Positions 7,632 through 16,794 of a stretch of DNA of 20,940 bases are shown here, one piece after another. Position 1 is the first letter of the stretch; every line of letters begins with the position of its first letter. The stretch comes from Caryophanales bacterium UBA3260 (GTDB lineage Bacteria > Bacillota_I > Bacilli_A > RF39 > UBA660). The translations under genes and the position numbers were made by a program. The notes below the pieces were generated by a model. The model was not told the DNA's origin, made no database searches, and saw nothing but the letters and a program-made list of their open reading frames with translations. The DNA is taken from positions 1 through 20,940 of the forward strand of contig DEUO01000015.1 of assembly GCA_002362595.1 (NCBI GenBank). The letters are read 5' to 3'.

Positions 7632-9311
7632 ATGAATAATAAAGACGGGTTTACATCTGTCATCGCTTTAGGTGGTCTTGGTGAAGTTGGAAAAAATATG
7701 TATGTTTTTCAACATAAAGACGAAATATTTATAATTGATGCTGGAGTTATTTTTCCAGAAACGGATTTACTTGGTGTTGATTATGTAATTCAAGATGTAA
7801 CTTATTTAAAACAAAATGAAAACAAAATAAAAGGTTTATTAATAACTCATGGACATGAAGATCATATTGGAGGTATTCCATTTTTGTTACAAAGTGTTCA
7901 TATTCCTGTAATATATGGAGCTAAAACTTCTATTGATTTGATTAAGCATAAATTGGAAGATCGAAATATCGCTTATAAAGATTTGGTTACTATTGATGCT
8001 GATACAAATATAAAAACTAAGTATTTTGATATTGAATTTATAACAACTACGCACTCTATTCCAGATAGTTTTGGTATAGTTCTTCATACTCCTAATGGTA
8101 CAATTGTATCTACTGGAGATTTTAAATTCGATTTAACCCCTGTTGGACCGATGGCCGATATTCATAAGATGGCGAAGATTGGTTCTGAAGGCGTTAAGCT
8201 TTTACTTAGTGATAGTACTAATGCTTTATCTGAAGGTTTTTCTAAATCAGAAAATTCTGTTGATGAGGCGTTAGCAGATATTGTTAATGGATATAATGGT
8301 CGTATAATAATAGCAACATTCGCATCTAATATATTCCGTGTTAAGCATATTGTTGAGACTTGTCGTAAGAATAATCGAAAGATTATAGTATTCGGGAGAT
8401 CTATGGAAACTGCTACTAATTTAGCTATTAATAATGGTCTTATTACTGATAAAAGTATTTTTATAGATACTAATCAAGCTAAGAGTTTGAAGAAAAATGA
8501 AATATGTATTTTATGTACTGGATCGCAAGGAGAACCATTAGCTGCCCTTTCTAGAATAGCTAATGGGACACATAAACAGATTTCATTGATGCCTGATGAC
8601 TTAGTAGTATTTTCTTCTAATCCTATTCCAGGTAATGCTGCTGGGATAAATAGAATAATCAATAAGCTTTATTTAAAGGGTGTTAGGGTTATTACTAATT
8701 CTGAATTCAGTGATATACATACGTCTGGTCATGCTAAGCAAGAAGAGTTAAAACTTATGTTAAGGTTAATTAAGCCAGAATATTTTATGCCAATGCATGG
8801 AGAATATCGTATGTTAAAGTCACATCAACAATTAGCTATTGATTGTGGCGTTAAAGAAGATAATATATTTATAATGAATAATGGTGATTCTTTAATTATT
8901 GATAATAATGGAATTCATCGTGGGCCTTCTGTTACAGCTGGAGATATTTATGTTGATGGTTCGCGTATTGGTGAAGTTGGTTCAGTTGTTATTAAAGATA
9001 GAAAGTTAATGAGTAGAGACGGAATACTTATTACAATATTAAATATTAATCCACTTACAAGAAAATTACTTATTAAACCAAATATTACGACAAGAGGTTT
9101 TATCTTAGTAAATGAAAATACTGATTTAATTAATCAAATTGAGAGAAAAACAAGTGATATAGTTAATAAGTTCTTAAGTGAGAATACTTATAGTTATACA
9201 GATTTGAAGAATCAAATTATTTTAGAGTTACATCCATTTATTAATAATTTAACTGGTAGAAGACCAATTGTATTACCAGTTATAATGGAAATAAGAGAAA
9301 TACAAAAATAG
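7632..9311 (+). CDS. rnjA: Ribonuclease J (metallo-beta-lactamase fold)
   Basis: 559 residues, standard length. RNase J is a zinc-dependent 5'-3' exonuclease and endonuclease for mRNA decay and rRNA maturation in Bacilli. Zinc ligands are visible: HGHEDHIGG (His73, His75, Asp77, His78), TTHSIPDSFG, STGDFKFD (Asp163) and MPMHGEYR (His389). The beta-CASP region has CTGSQGE and the SDIHTSGHA segment. I start at the ATG at 7632 rather than the TTG at 7629, since AAAGGAAG is five bases before the ATG and too close to the TTG. It is the only plus-strand gene left of position 17,600, bounded by its own promoter and a shared terminator. Whether it is J1 or J2 cannot be decided here; rnjA is the likelier name if there is a single copy. 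Confidence 0.96.
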   Translation: MNNKDGFTSVIALGGLGEVGKNMYVFQHKDEIFIIDAGVIFPETDLLGVDYVIQDVTYLKQNENKIKGLLITHGHEDHIGGIPFLLQSVHIPVIYGAKTSIDLIKHKLEDRNIAYKDLVTIDADTNIKTKYFDIEFITTTHSIPDSFGIVLHTPNGTIVSTGDFKFDLTPVGPMADIHKMAKIGSEGVKLLLSDSTNALSEGFSKSENSVDEALADIVNGYNGRIIIATFASNIFRVKHIVETCRKNNRKIIVFGRSMETATNLAINNGLITDKSIFIDTNQAKSLKKNEICILCTGSQGEPLAALSRIANGTHKQISLMPDDLVVFSSNPIPGNAAGINRIINKLYLKGVRVITNSEFSDIHTSGHAKQEELKLMLRLIKPEYFMPMHGEYRMLKSHQQLAIDCGVKEDNIFIMNNGDSLIIDNNGIHRGPSVTAGDIYVDGSRIGEVGSVVIKDRKLMSRDGILITILNINPLTRKLLIKPNITTRGFILVNENTDLINQIERKTSDIVNKFLSENTYSYTDLKNQIILELHPFINNLTGRRPIVLPVIMEIREIQK

Positions 9312-9330
9312 GAGTTTAACTCCTATTTTA
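9304..9330. terminator. Bidirectional terminator between rnjA and the CAT-like gene
   Basis: A perfect 10-bp inverted repeat (AAAATAGGAG 9305-9314, CTCCTATTTT 9320-9329) with a five-base loop and A/T runs on both sides. It contains both stop codons: TAG of rnjA at 9309-9311 and, on the other strand, TAG of the CAT-like gene at 9323-9325. It should end transcription from both directions. Confidence 0.85.
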
Positions 9331-9925
9331 ATTTTGTTATTTTTTCTTCAAGATTTTTTAGAAATTGATTGATATGTTGACCATCTGCAAAGCCATGATG
9401 TATCATGATCATAAGATTGCAATAATACTCGCCATCTTTTTCTATGTATTTATCCCAAATAAATTGAGGTATTGTTATACTTTTATCAAAAGGCGAAATA
9501 AGTGATGAAAAGTTGATCCATGGTTCAGATGAAACCCAGATGAGATTGTTTTCTTCTTTTGAGAGAGATTTTTTTGTTGTTAGTACTTCTTGTTTTTTCA
9601 TATCGTATTCTGATATGAATTTTTCTAATTCTGATTCAAAGCAATCAAAAAAGACTATTTCATCGTCAATTTTTTCAGTAAAACTAACTCCTACTTTATC
9701 ATATAGGTAATATTTATCGTTAATGTATCTGTATCTGAATTCTTTTATTTCATTTACAGATGAACCAATCAAATATCCTAATATAGCATAGAAATGATGA
9801 TGAGTTTTAGTATAATTTACTAAGTTTGTTACTTTGATTGGAGTTGTTATTATAATAAATGGATTTTGCATTTTATGATATCTTTGGAAGATATCTGCTC
9901 TATTAAAGTTTTCTATTTCTTGCAT
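9323..9925 (-). CDS. Chloramphenicol acetyltransferase-like (CatA family) acyltransferase
   Basis: 200 residues, slightly shorter than classical CAT (about 215-220). The family signature HHxxxDG is present as HHGFADGQH (176-184), with the catalytic His and the structural Asp181. The upstream SSEPWINFSSL and FDKSITIPQFIWDKY segments match the CAT core, and the N-terminus (FNRADIFQRYHKMQNPF) resembles the usual W.R...F..F start. It could acetylate chloramphenicol, but many such chromosomal CatA-like genes have no shown resistance role, so I call only the fold and likely acetyl-CoA chemistry. AAAGGTGA lies before the ATG. It sits alone between the terminators of rny and rnjA. Confidence 0.85.
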   Translation of the reverse strand: MQEIENFNRADIFQRYHKMQNPFIIITTPIKVTNLVNYTKTHHHFYAILGYLIGSSVNEIKEFRYRYINDKYYLYDKVGVSFTEKIDDEIVFFDCFESELEKFISEYDMKKQEVLTTKKSLSKEENNLIWVSSEPWINFSSLISPFDKSITIPQFIWDKYIEKDGEYYCNLMIMIHHGFADGQHINQFLKNLEEKITKLK

Positions 9926-9982
9926 AATATGTCACCTTTTTTATAATATCATAATTATATAATAATTAGTAAAAAATTATTA

Positions 9983-10016
9983 TATAAGAAAAGAAGAAGC
10001 TATTTGGCTTCTTCTT
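9983..10016 (-). terminator. Rho-independent terminator of rny
   Basis: A perfect 10-bp stem: AAGAAGAAGC at 10007-10016 in transcript sense and GCTTCTTCTT at 9991-10000, six-base loop, then TTCTTAT and more T. The ascending arm codes the last residues of RNase Y (EEA) and the stop codon TAG lies across the loop (10000-10002). Confidence 0.8.
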
Positions 10017-11553
10017 GAGCACGTGTTTCTCTGATAACAGTTATTTTTATAGTTCCTGGATATTGCATTTCATTTTCAATTCTTTCTTTCATTTCGCGAG
10101 CTATTTTATAACTTTGAGAGTCGTCAATTGCTTCTGGTTTTACCATTACTCTAACTTCACGGCCTGCTTGCATAGCAAATGTTTTTTCTACTCCTTCAAA
10201 ACTATTACCTATTTCTTCTAGCTGTTCTAATCTCTTAATATAGTTTTCTAATGAGTCATTTCTAGCACCTGGTCTTGCAGCAGATAATGTATCAGCTATT
10301 TGAACTAATACAGAAATAATACTTGTAGCTTCTGTATCACCATGATGTGATTTTATGGCATTAATAACGACAGGATCTTCGTGATATTTTTTAGCTATTT
10401 CTTCTCCTAGTTCAACATGACTTCCATCAACTTCAAAATCGATAGCTTTACCAATATCGTGTAGAAGACCTGCTCTTTTAGCTAGTGAGACATTTTCTCC
10501 TAGTTCAGCAGCCATTAGGCCACATAAGTGTCCAACTTCCTTTGAATGCTGTAATGCATTTTGTCCATAACTTGTACGGAAATATAGTTTTCCGATTAAG
10601 TTAACTAATTTAGGATCTATTTTAACTAATCCTAGTTCATAACATGCTTCGTTACCGATTTCAGTAATTTTTTCACTCATATCTTTCGATACTTTATCGT
10701 ATACTTCTTCGATACGGGCTGGATGAATACGTCCATCTTTTATTAACGTTTCAATTGTTATCTTAGCTATTTCTCTTCTTAATGGGTCAAATGATGATAT
10801 AACAATAGCCTCAGGAGTGTCGTCGATAATTAAATCAACACCTGTTACTGATTCGATTGTTCTGATATTTCTTCCTTCACGACCTATTAAGCGACCTTTC
10901 ATTTCATCGTTTGGTAAAACGATAGTACTAACTGTTTGTTCATTTGTAACATCATTTGCATAACGTTGCATACTAGACACAATTAAGCTTTTAGCTGTTT
11001 CATTCGCTTCTAACTTAGCTTGTGCCTCGCGTTCTTTAATATAATCAGCTATTTCTAGTGACATATTTTCTTCGACACGCTTCATTATCATGTCATGTGC
11101 TTTTTCTTTTGAAAATTTTGCAATTGATTCTAATTGCTCCATTTCACTTTTGAATAGTTCTTCAATTTTAGCTTCTTTCTCTTGTAAATCTTTTTGTTTA
11201 TTTAGCAAATTATTGTCCTTTTGGTCTAACATAGAATCTCTATTTTGAATCATTTCTTCACGTTTATCAAGATTTTTCTCTCTTTGAAGTAAACGTTCTT
11301 CTGACGAAGCAATTTCAGCTTTCTTTTCTTTTACTTCTTTATCTGTTTCTTGTTTTATGCGGTATGATTCTTGTTTCAATTCTGCTAAGGCATCTCTTTT
11401 TTGTTTATCTGCCTCTTTTTTAGCCTGTTCAATAATCTTGGTAGCTTTAGATTCTCCACTTTTATTACGTAGATAACTAATAACTATCATTACTATAACG
11501 CCTAAAAATATTCCAACAAGAAGTGCTAAAATGGTCATTGTTGTCTTTTCCAT
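10000..11553 (-). CDS. rny: Ribonuclease Y
   Basis: 517 residues, the usual size. RNase Y is a membrane-anchored endoribonuclease that starts mRNA decay in Firmicutes, at the inner face of the cell membrane. One N-terminal membrane helix (about 6-27), a long charged coiled coil (about 35-190, Lys/Glu-rich), a KH domain ([19 protein letters not shown] near 217-235) and an HD domain with LLHDIGKA (His365-Asp366) and HHGD downstream. ATG with GGAGG seven bases upstream. In Bacillus it also follows recA, but here the 890-residue gene lies between. It has its own near-consensus promoter and terminator, so it is probably a single-gene unit. Confidence 0.97.
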   Translation of the reverse strand: MEKTTMTILALLVGIFLGVIVMIVISYLRNKSGESKATKIIEQAKKEADKQKRDALAELKQESYRIKQETDKEVKEKKAEIASSEERLLQREKNLDKREEMIQNRDSMLDQKDNNLLNKQKDLQEKEAKIEELFKSEMEQLESIAKFSKEKAHDMIMKRVEENMSLEIADYIKEREAQAKLEANETAKSLIVSSMQRYANDVTNEQTVSTIVLPNDEMKGRLIGREGRNIRTIESVTGVDLIIDDTPEAIVISSFDPLRREIAKITIETLIKDGRIHPARIEEVYDKVSKDMSEKITEIGNEACYELGLVKIDPKLVNLIGKLYFRTSYGQNALQHSKEVGHLCGLMAAELGENVSLAKRAGLLHDIGKAIDFEVDGSHVELGEEIAKKYHEDPVVINAIKSHHGDTEATSIISVLVQIADTLSAARPGARNDSLENYIKRLEQLEEIGNSFEGVEKTFAMQAGREVRVMVKPEAIDDSQSYKIAREMKERIENEMQYPGTIKITVIRETRAQEEAK

Positions 11554-11612
11554 TTTATACCTCCATATATTTTCATAGAAAAATTATAATAAATTTAATC
11601 ATCTATAAATAT

Positions 11613-11641
11613 ATTATAAAAAATTTTTTTATATTTTTCAA
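11613..11641 (-). promoter_or_regulatory. Sigma-A promoter of rny
   Basis: TTGAAA (5 of 6), 17 bases, TATAAT (6 of 6) on the minus strand. The predicted start near 11606 gives a leader of about 50 bases. One of the best promoters in the window. Confidence 0.8.
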
Positions 11642-11675
11642 CATAAAGGTATAATCTGGTTTTGGGGATTTGTTA

Positions 11676-14348
11676 TTACATTTTTTTGAATGATAAGATA
11701 TAAGATTCTATTTCTTGTTTTTCTTTCATATTTGATAAAACAGCTAACGTCGCTTGCATTTCTTTAAGGGCTTCTTCGCTTCCTTCTACTACTCCGTAGT
11801 AAAATTTACCTATTTTATCGATTAAAATATACCAATCTTCATTATAAAATGCATAACTCATATAATATATTCTTTTTTTGCGAAAACTTTTTTTATTTTC
11901 TTCACTTGTATTTATGTAATCTACTGAATTAACGATTTTTTCAACTTCTATTTTTTCTATGCTAACTGCTTCCTCGCTAAACTTACATGATTTTATTGGA
12001 TGTCTTTTGTCTTTATATCTTGCTTTTACTGGACCAAGTTTTAAATTTTTTAAGTCAAATCCTTCTTCTTGGGCTATAACATCTAATTTTTTATGATATT
12101 GATCTGTTCTTTTATACAGTTCTTCATCTTTTTCTAAAATTGTTGGCGCTGGTAGGTATGAAGGCCATGCTTGACCAATAGGTTTTAAATATGCTTCGCT
12201 TCCAATACATGCAACTTTTAGGTATCCTTTATCTTCACATCTTCTTGTTTCAGACATTATGGCTTTTATTCCATCAGAAAAAGCTGCGACGATATCTTTA
12301 TTGTCTTTATCTCCTATTACTTCAATACTATTGGCTATTAGTAATTCGCCATTACGTTTTATAGGCGAAAATGACATTAAGGCTCCTGTTTCTGAATATG
12401 TAAGTAAAATACGACCATTTTCACATAATAATGCATGTAATAAATGATTATGTGCAATATCTAAAACTCTAATACAACAATTAGCTCTATATCCAAGTAC
12501 ATAAGCTATGGCGTCATCCATCCTCATTACTTCGTATTGATATCCATTATTTGATGAGCCCCTAACGTAAGGAATTGAAGATGTCTTTCTTTGAAGTTGT
12601 TGTTTATATATATTTACTACTTCATCATATACTTCTTCATTTGTCTTTTTAGTTTTGTTACCCAAGCCAATTTCATATAGATATTCTTCTAAAGAATATA
12701 AATCCGGTGGAACTTCATATTTAACGTTGTTCATCTGCTCTTTCATAACAATCTCCGCTTGTTTGATTGTAATATGTCCTTTGCAAACTTCTTTTATTTC
12801 TTCAAAATTATTAAATAAATAAAACCAAGTTGTTTCAAATGCAGATCCACCTCTAAATAACTCAAATATATTATTACCAGTAAATAAGAAATTAATAAAT
12901 TCTTGGTTTAAAATTGGTTCATATTTTTTGCCAATTTGTTTTAGTTGAGCATTGTCTATATTAAGTTTGCTTACGCAATCTAAGAACGCTTTATTAACTT
13001 TACCATATTCACCATTTAGAATAGCAATACTTCTATCAAGTCCAAACACGAAATATAACTTGATTGCTTTACTATAGGTATCAGATATTTCATCTTGGGT
13101 TTTATCTTCTAATAATTTAGCTATTTTATTAACTTGTTTGACATTCAATTTGAACAGTTTATGGATGTCAAAGCCTTCTAAATAACCAACATTTCGAGCT
13201 GTTTTATTAAATTTCATGTGAAATGCACTTTTCATAGCTGTCGAATAAGAAAATAAATTACTTAATGAATCTTTATCAGAATTTAAAACAGAGTTTTTTA
13301 TATAAATATCTATCATATTTATTTCTTCATCGGTATAATCTGTTTTAGATTTAAATAATTTTTCAAATAATAAATCTAACATTTGTGTTTCTAGTTTTTT
13401 ATTAGTTTGAGTTGCTTCTTTAACTTTGGCAAAAACGAAAAATTGAAAAGGATGTGAAATTAATGATAAATCGAAATATTCGCTTTGAAATATTGTTTCG
13501 TTGTTTATATGTTCGTCAATAATTGTTTTAAAGTATTCTTCAATATTTTCTTTGTTTATTGTAAATTCTTCTGGTCTTTCCGATACTAAATCATATAAAG
13601 CTATTAGTTCTTTCATACTGATTCGATTTAATGTATCTTTATTTATTATTACTTTTTTGCCTTTTTCTTTCATATGATAACATTTACTTCTTATCATTGG
13701 TATGATTGTATTTCTTTCTTTGTCGTAATAATGGTATGATTCTTTTTCCGAATAATTATAAACTTCTCTAAAATCATCAGGTAATTTTACCTCTTCAAAG
13801 AAACCATTTAGAAAGCTTACCCATCTATTTTTATTCTTTATATTAGCCAAGTTATAAACACCACTAGTAATAGTATTTTCATACAATTTTAATGCGTCGA
13901 TGCCTTCAATAATATTTCGCGGAAAATTTTTGGAAAAAAGAACTATTATTTGAAAATAGATATTACTCGTTAGACTTTCGATTATAAGAGGACTTTTTAT
14001 TTCACTGAAGAAAATCTTTATACGACGTAATCTTTCTTTTGAAAAATAGGTGTTATTATTAAGTGATTTTCTATCTTGGAAGTCAAGATTTTTGATTGTT
14101 AAAAGTCTTTTTTGGCAATTTTCATTTTGCCAGATAATCTCCTGAATTTTAGCTGGGCTCATTCTAAAAATTAATGATAATATTTCATCATCATTTATAG
14201 CTATTAATCTTTCTAAAACATCTTTATCGCTTAAAACAATTTCTTTTTCTTCATCACTCATACTTTTTAGAAAAGGATATAATTTTTTTCTATTTTGGTT
14301 ATATGATTTTTTTAAAAAGTCTTTGCATTTTTCAATATTTTCTTCCAT
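11676..14348 (-). CDS. Large hypothetical protein, 890 residues
   Basis: I do not recognise this protein as a whole. It has no signal peptide or membrane segment. Residues about 1-600 are Lys/Glu/Ile/Asn-rich and look mostly helical, perhaps a helical-repeat scaffold. Residues about 610-740 differ: DAIAYVLGYRANCCIRV with Cys624-Cys625, then alternating strands (GRILLTYSETGALMSFSPIKRNGELLIANSIEVI), a helix (FSDGIKAIMSETRR) and VACIGSEAYLKPIG. This order is loosely like a GNAT-type acyltransferase fold, an uncertain inference. A C-terminal part includes FYNEDWYILIDKIGKFYYGVV. ATG has AAGGGGG upstream and a candidate promoter precedes it. It occupies the recA-rny interval, usually held by small genes in Bacilli. 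Confidence 0.8.
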   Translation of the reverse strand: MEENIEKCKDFLKKSYNQNRKKLYPFLKSMSDEEKEIVLSDKDVLERLIAINDDEILSLIFRMSPAKIQEIIWQNENCQKRLLTIKNLDFQDRKSLNNNTYFSKERLRRIKIFFSEIKSPLIIESLTSNIYFQIIVLFSKNFPRNIIEGIDALKLYENTITSGVYNLANIKNKNRWVSFLNGFFEEVKLPDDFREVYNYSEKESYHYYDKERNTIIPMIRSKCYHMKEKGKKVIINKDTLNRISMKELIALYDLVSERPEEFTINKENIEEYFKTIIDEHINNETIFQSEYFDLSLISHPFQFFVFAKVKEATQTNKKLETQMLDLLFEKLFKSKTDYTDEEINMIDIYIKNSVLNSDKDSLSNLFSYSTAMKSAFHMKFNKTARNVGYLEGFDIHKLFKLNVKQVNKIAKLLEDKTQDEISDTYSKAIKLYFVFGLDRSIAILNGEYGKVNKAFLDCVSKLNIDNAQLKQIGKKYEPILNQEFINFLFTGNNIFELFRGGSAFETTWFYLFNNFEEIKEVCKGHITIKQAEIVMKEQMNNVKYEVPPDLYSLEEYLYEIGLGNKTKKTNEEVYDEVVNIYKQQLQRKTSSIPYVRGSSNNGYQYEVMRMDDAIAYVLGYRANCCIRVLDIAHNHLLHALLCENGRILLTYSETGALMSFSPIKRNGELLIANSIEVIGDKDNKDIVAAFSDGIKAIMSETRRCEDKGYLKVACIGSEAYLKPIGQAWPSYLPAPTILEKDEELYKRTDQYHKKLDVIAQEEGFDLKNLKLGPVKARYKDKRHPIKSCKFSEEAVSIEKIEVEKIVNSVDYINTSEENKKSFRKKRIYYMSYAFYNEDWYILIDKIGKFYYGVVEGSEEALKEMQATLAVLSNMKEKQEIESYILSFKKM

Positions 14349-14373
14349 AATTATCCCCCTTAAGTCAATGTTT

Positions 14374-14401
14374 ATTATACAAGAAAAAAAAGAAAAGTAA
14401 A
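14374..14401 (-). promoter_or_regulatory. Candidate promoter of the 890-residue protein gene
   Basis: TTTACT (4 of 6), 16 bases, TATAAT (6 of 6) on the minus strand, between the recA stop and the ATG at 14348. It overlaps the U-rich tail of the possible recA terminator. Confidence 0.5.
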
Positions 14402-14410
14402 TATTTTACT
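14381..14410 (-). terminator. Possible weak terminator after recA
   Basis: AGTAAA (14405-14410 in transcript sense) and TTTACT (14396-14401) form a 6-bp stem with a three-base loop, followed by CTTTTCTTTTTTTTCTTG. The stem is almost all A-U and the 5' arm touches the recA stop, so termination may be partial. Confidence 0.4.
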
Positions 14411-15500
14411 ATTCTCCTATTACTTCTCCTGTTTCGGGATCTATTTCTACTTTCGCTTCTTTCTTTTTATTTGTTGACTTTTTTTCTTTTTTATCTTCAT
14501 CTGTTAGAATATCATAATGTTCACGAATCTTATATTCAAGTTCGTTACAGATATCAGGATTGTCTTTTAAGTATGCTTTAACGTTTTCTTTACCTTGACC
14601 TATTTTTTCGCCATTATATGAATACCAAGCTCCACTTTTTTCTAAAACATCTATTTCTGTTGCTAAGTCAACAATTTCTCCTTCTTTAGAAACGCCTTCT
14701 CCATACATTATGTCTACTGTTGCAGTTCTAAAAGGTGGAGCCACTTTGTTTTTAACTACTTTAATATTTGTTTTATTACCGATTACTTTATCACCTTGTT
14801 TTATTTGTTCTGAGCGACGTACTTCGAGTCTTATTGATGAATAGAATTTAAGAGCTCTACCTCCTGGAGTTGTTTCTGGATTACCAAACATAACACCTAC
14901 TTTTTCACGTAGCTGATTGATGAATATTGCTGTTGTTTTTGTTTTGTTTAATGTTCCTGATAATTTGCGTAGTGCTTGACTCATCAAACGAGCTTGTAAA
15001 CCAACATGTGCATCTCCCATTTCTCCTTCGATTTCTGCTTGTGGCACAAGGGCTGCTACTGAGTCAATGACTACTAAATCTATTATTTCGCTTCTAACTA
15101 AGGCTTCGCATATATCTAAAGCTTGTTCACCAGTATCAGGTTGTGATAAAAGTAGTTCATCTAAATTTACTCCCAGATTCTTAGCGTATACAGGGTCTAG
15201 TGCATGTTCTGCATCGATAAAAGCAGCTCTACCTCCTTTTTTTTGGATTTCAGCTATAGCATGTAAGGCAAAAGTTGTTTTACCACTTGATTCTGGGCCG
15301 TATATTTCTATTATACGTCCTTTAGGGTAACCTCCTACTCCTAATGCTACATCTAGCATGATAGAACCTGAAGATGTAGCTTCTATATTTAAATGAGCAT
15401 CAGAACCTAGCTTCATTATTGACCCTTTACCAAATTGTTTTTCAATATCAGCTAAAACTTGTTCTAAGGCTTTATCTTTGTTTTCGTTTACTGTTTTCAT
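14409..15500 (-). CDS. recA: Recombinase RecA
   Basis: 363 residues. RecA forms filaments on single-stranded DNA, drives strand exchange and triggers LexA self-cleavage. Core motifs are present: Walker A GPESSGKT (68-75, Lys74), [14 protein letters not shown] Walker B ([13 protein letters not shown]), loop L1 ([22 protein letters not shown]), the [14 protein letters not shown] segment and L2 ([14 protein letters not shown]). The C-terminal tail is charged ([30 protein letters not shown]) as in other Bacilli. ATG has GGGAGG upstream. The rodZ-pgsA-recA order is that of Bacilli, but cinA, normally before recA, is absent. A promoter with a possible LexA site precedes it. Confidence 0.98.
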   Translation of the reverse strand: MKTVNENKDKALEQVLADIEKQFGKGSIMKLGSDAHLNIEATSSGSIMLDVALGVGGYPKGRIIEIYGPESSGKTTFALHAIAEIQKKGGRAAFIDAEHALDPVYAKNLGVNLDELLLSQPDTGEQALDICEALVRSEIIDLVVIDSVAALVPQAEIEGEMGDAHVGLQARLMSQALRKLSGTLNKTKTTAIFINQLREKVGVMFGNPETTPGGRALKFYSSIRLEVRRSEQIKQGDKVIGNKTNIKVVKNKVAPPFRTATVDIMYGEGVSKEGEIVDLATEIDVLEKSGAWYSYNGEKIGQGKENVKAYLKDNPDICNELEYKIREHYDILTDEDKKEKKSTNKKKEAKVEIDPETGEVIGE

Positions 15501-15531
15501 TTTTTCCTCCCATGTTCAATGACAACTTCAT

Positions 15532-15559
15532 TTTATAATATTTAATAGTTGTTTGTCAA
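15532..15559 (-). promoter_or_regulatory. Sigma-A promoter of recA
   Basis: TTGACA (6 of 6), 16 bases, TATAAA (5 of 6) on the minus strand, about 32 bases before the ATG. Placed after the pgsA terminator, so recA is an independent unit. Confidence 0.75.
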
Positions 15560-15567
15560 CACTTTTT

Positions 15568-15581
15568 CGAACATTTGTTTT
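15568..15581. promoter_or_regulatory. Candidate LexA (DinR) box upstream of recA
   Basis: Plus strand CGAAC-ATTT-GTTTT fits the Gram-positive SOS box CGAAC-N4-GTTYG except for the last base. It is eight bases upstream of the recA -35. Position and dyad symmetry support it; no lexA gene is in the window. Confidence 0.5.
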
Positions 15582-15597
15582 TACTACTTTTTTTATC

Positions 15598-15640
15598 ATA
15601 AAAAAAAGAAATTTCTGTTTTTTAGGAAAGAAATTTCTTT
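15598..15640 (-). terminator. Rho-independent terminator of pgsA
   Basis: A perfect 12-bp stem (AAAGAAATTTCT 15605-15616, AGAAATTTCTTT 15629-15640) with a 12-base loop; on the minus strand it is followed by a run of T. It begins four bases after the pgsA stop. Confidence 0.8.
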
Positions 15641-15644
15641 TTTC

Positions 15645-16268
15645 TTACACTTCAGAAAAGATAAAATCTTTATTTGCTAAGTAATATTGACAAGCGGATA
15701 TTATACTCATTATACATGCAACATATACTAATAGTTGATCTATTCTTATTCCGTTACCAATAAAGGCGAATGGAATGTTGTAGAAGAATGTTAGAGTTAC
15801 GCCAATCATCATACAAATTGTTTTTATTTTTCCTGGCCATGATGCTGCTACTACTTTACCCTTGTTGCCAGATGCCATTTTTATAGAGTCTACTACGATA
15901 TCACGAGTAATTATTATTACAGGAACAATTAATGGAATAAATTTATCATATGCTAAGATAATTAATACGCCATTAACTAATACTTTATCTGCTATCGCAT
16001 CCATTACTTTACCAAAGTCAGTAACAAGATTGTATTTACGAGCTATGTATCCATCTAGGAAATCGGTTAATGATCCAATCATGAACAGTGCTCCACATAT
16101 TAAGTATTTTAAATTAACGTTTTCTACTCCAAATACAGAATATACTGGGAAATCTACTCCCAATGATGACCATGGTATGCACATTACTATTAATACTATT
16201 GCAGAAATAATAAGGCGCATGCATGTAATTTTGTTAGGTAAATTCATACCTTTCTTTTTTTCTTTCAT
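15645..16268 (-). CDS. pgsA: CDP-diacylglycerol-glycerol-3-phosphate 3-phosphatidyltransferase
   Basis: 207 residues. Makes phosphatidylglycerol phosphate from CDP-diacylglycerol and glycerol 3-phosphate in the cell membrane. The CDP-alcohol phosphotransferase signature DGx2ARx8Gx3Dx3D is complete (Asp72, Gly73, Ala76, Arg77, Gly86, Asp90, Asp94), with several hydrophobic segments. I start at the ATG at 16268: AGGTGG is five bases before it, while the in-frame GTG at 16277 lies inside that Shine-Dalgarno sequence. It follows the rodZ-like gene by nine bases and is surely co-transcribed. Gene order rodZ-pgsA is usual in Bacilli. Confidence 0.95.
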   Translation of the reverse strand: MKEKKKGMNLPNKITCMRLIISAIVLIVMCIPWSSLGVDFPVYSVFGVENVNLKYLICGALFMIGSLTDFLDGYIARKYNLVTDFGKVMDAIADKVLVNGVLIILAYDKFIPLIVPVIIITRDIVVDSIKMASGNKGKVVAASWPGKIKTICMMIGVTLTFFYNIPFAFIGNGIRIDQLLVYVACIMSIISACQYYLANKDFIFSEV

Positions 16269-16277
16269 TTTTTCCAC

Positions 16278-16760
16278 CTACTTACTGCTATTTACATAGC
16301 TTATCATATTTGTCGTCATATTATTGACAGTTATTTGTTTTATTGACCAGAAAATTATTAGTCCGATAAGAACAACTAGAATTAGGGCTATTACAATTAG
16401 ACCTGTTTTGCTGTTGGTCTTTGGTGTTGTTGTATATGGAGAAACTATTTTTTCTTCATTTTTTTCTTCTTTTTGTTGCTCTTTCATTGCTTTTTCAATA
16501 TCTTGCAGAGGTATCTTTGAAGTATACTCAAATAAATATTCATTAAATTCATCTATTATTTTATCTGGTTCTAGTCCCAAGTATTTTGCATAGTTATGAA
16601 TATAATCTTTTAGAACAAAGATATCTTTAAAACATCCGATGTTTCCATCTTCAATATTTTCTAATACTAGCGTCTTAATCTCTAAATCGCTGCTGGCCTC
16701 TTCTAAACTTACCCCTGAACTTTCACGAGTCGTCTTAAGTAGTTCGCCAATCTCATTCAA
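16278..16760 (-). CDS. RodZ-like helix-turn-helix membrane protein
   Basis: 160 residues. An N-terminal Xre/RodZ-type helix-turn-helix (about 1-70, GELLKTTRESSGVSLEEASSDLEIKTLVLENIEDG), a charged linker (90-118), one membrane helix (121-140) and only about 20 residues outside. RodZ links MreB to the cell-wall synthesis machinery; this copy lacks the larger extracytoplasmic C-terminal domain of many homologues. The start is TTG, with AAGGAG nine bases upstream; an in-frame TGA just before it rules out a longer protein. Position before pgsA matches ymfM of Bacillus. It lies directly after the RNase P RNA gene and no clear promoter of its own is seen, so read-through from gpsB-rnpB is possible. 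Confidence 0.8.
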   Translation of the reverse strand: MNEIGELLKTTRESSGVSLEEASSDLEIKTLVLENIEDGNIGCFKDIFVLKDYIHNYAKYLGLEPDKIIDEFNEYLFEYTSKIPLQDIEKAMKEQQKEEKNEEKIVSPYTTTPKTNSKTGLIVIALILVVLIGLIIFWSIKQITVNNMTTNMISYVNSSK

Positions 16761-16794
16761 GATTATTCACTCCTTTTCTAAAAATAATAAAAAA

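Noticed and set aside
9323..9925. CAT-like gene as an acquired chloramphenicol resistance gene
   Set aside because: No insertion sequence, plasmid or transfer signature flanks it, and its composition and ribosome-binding site match its neighbours; the sequence alone cannot show resistance.
15862..16299. 145-residue plus-strand open frame antisense to pgsA
   Set aside because: It mirrors the conserved pgsA coding sequence, has no fitting ribosome-binding site and no recognisable protein features.
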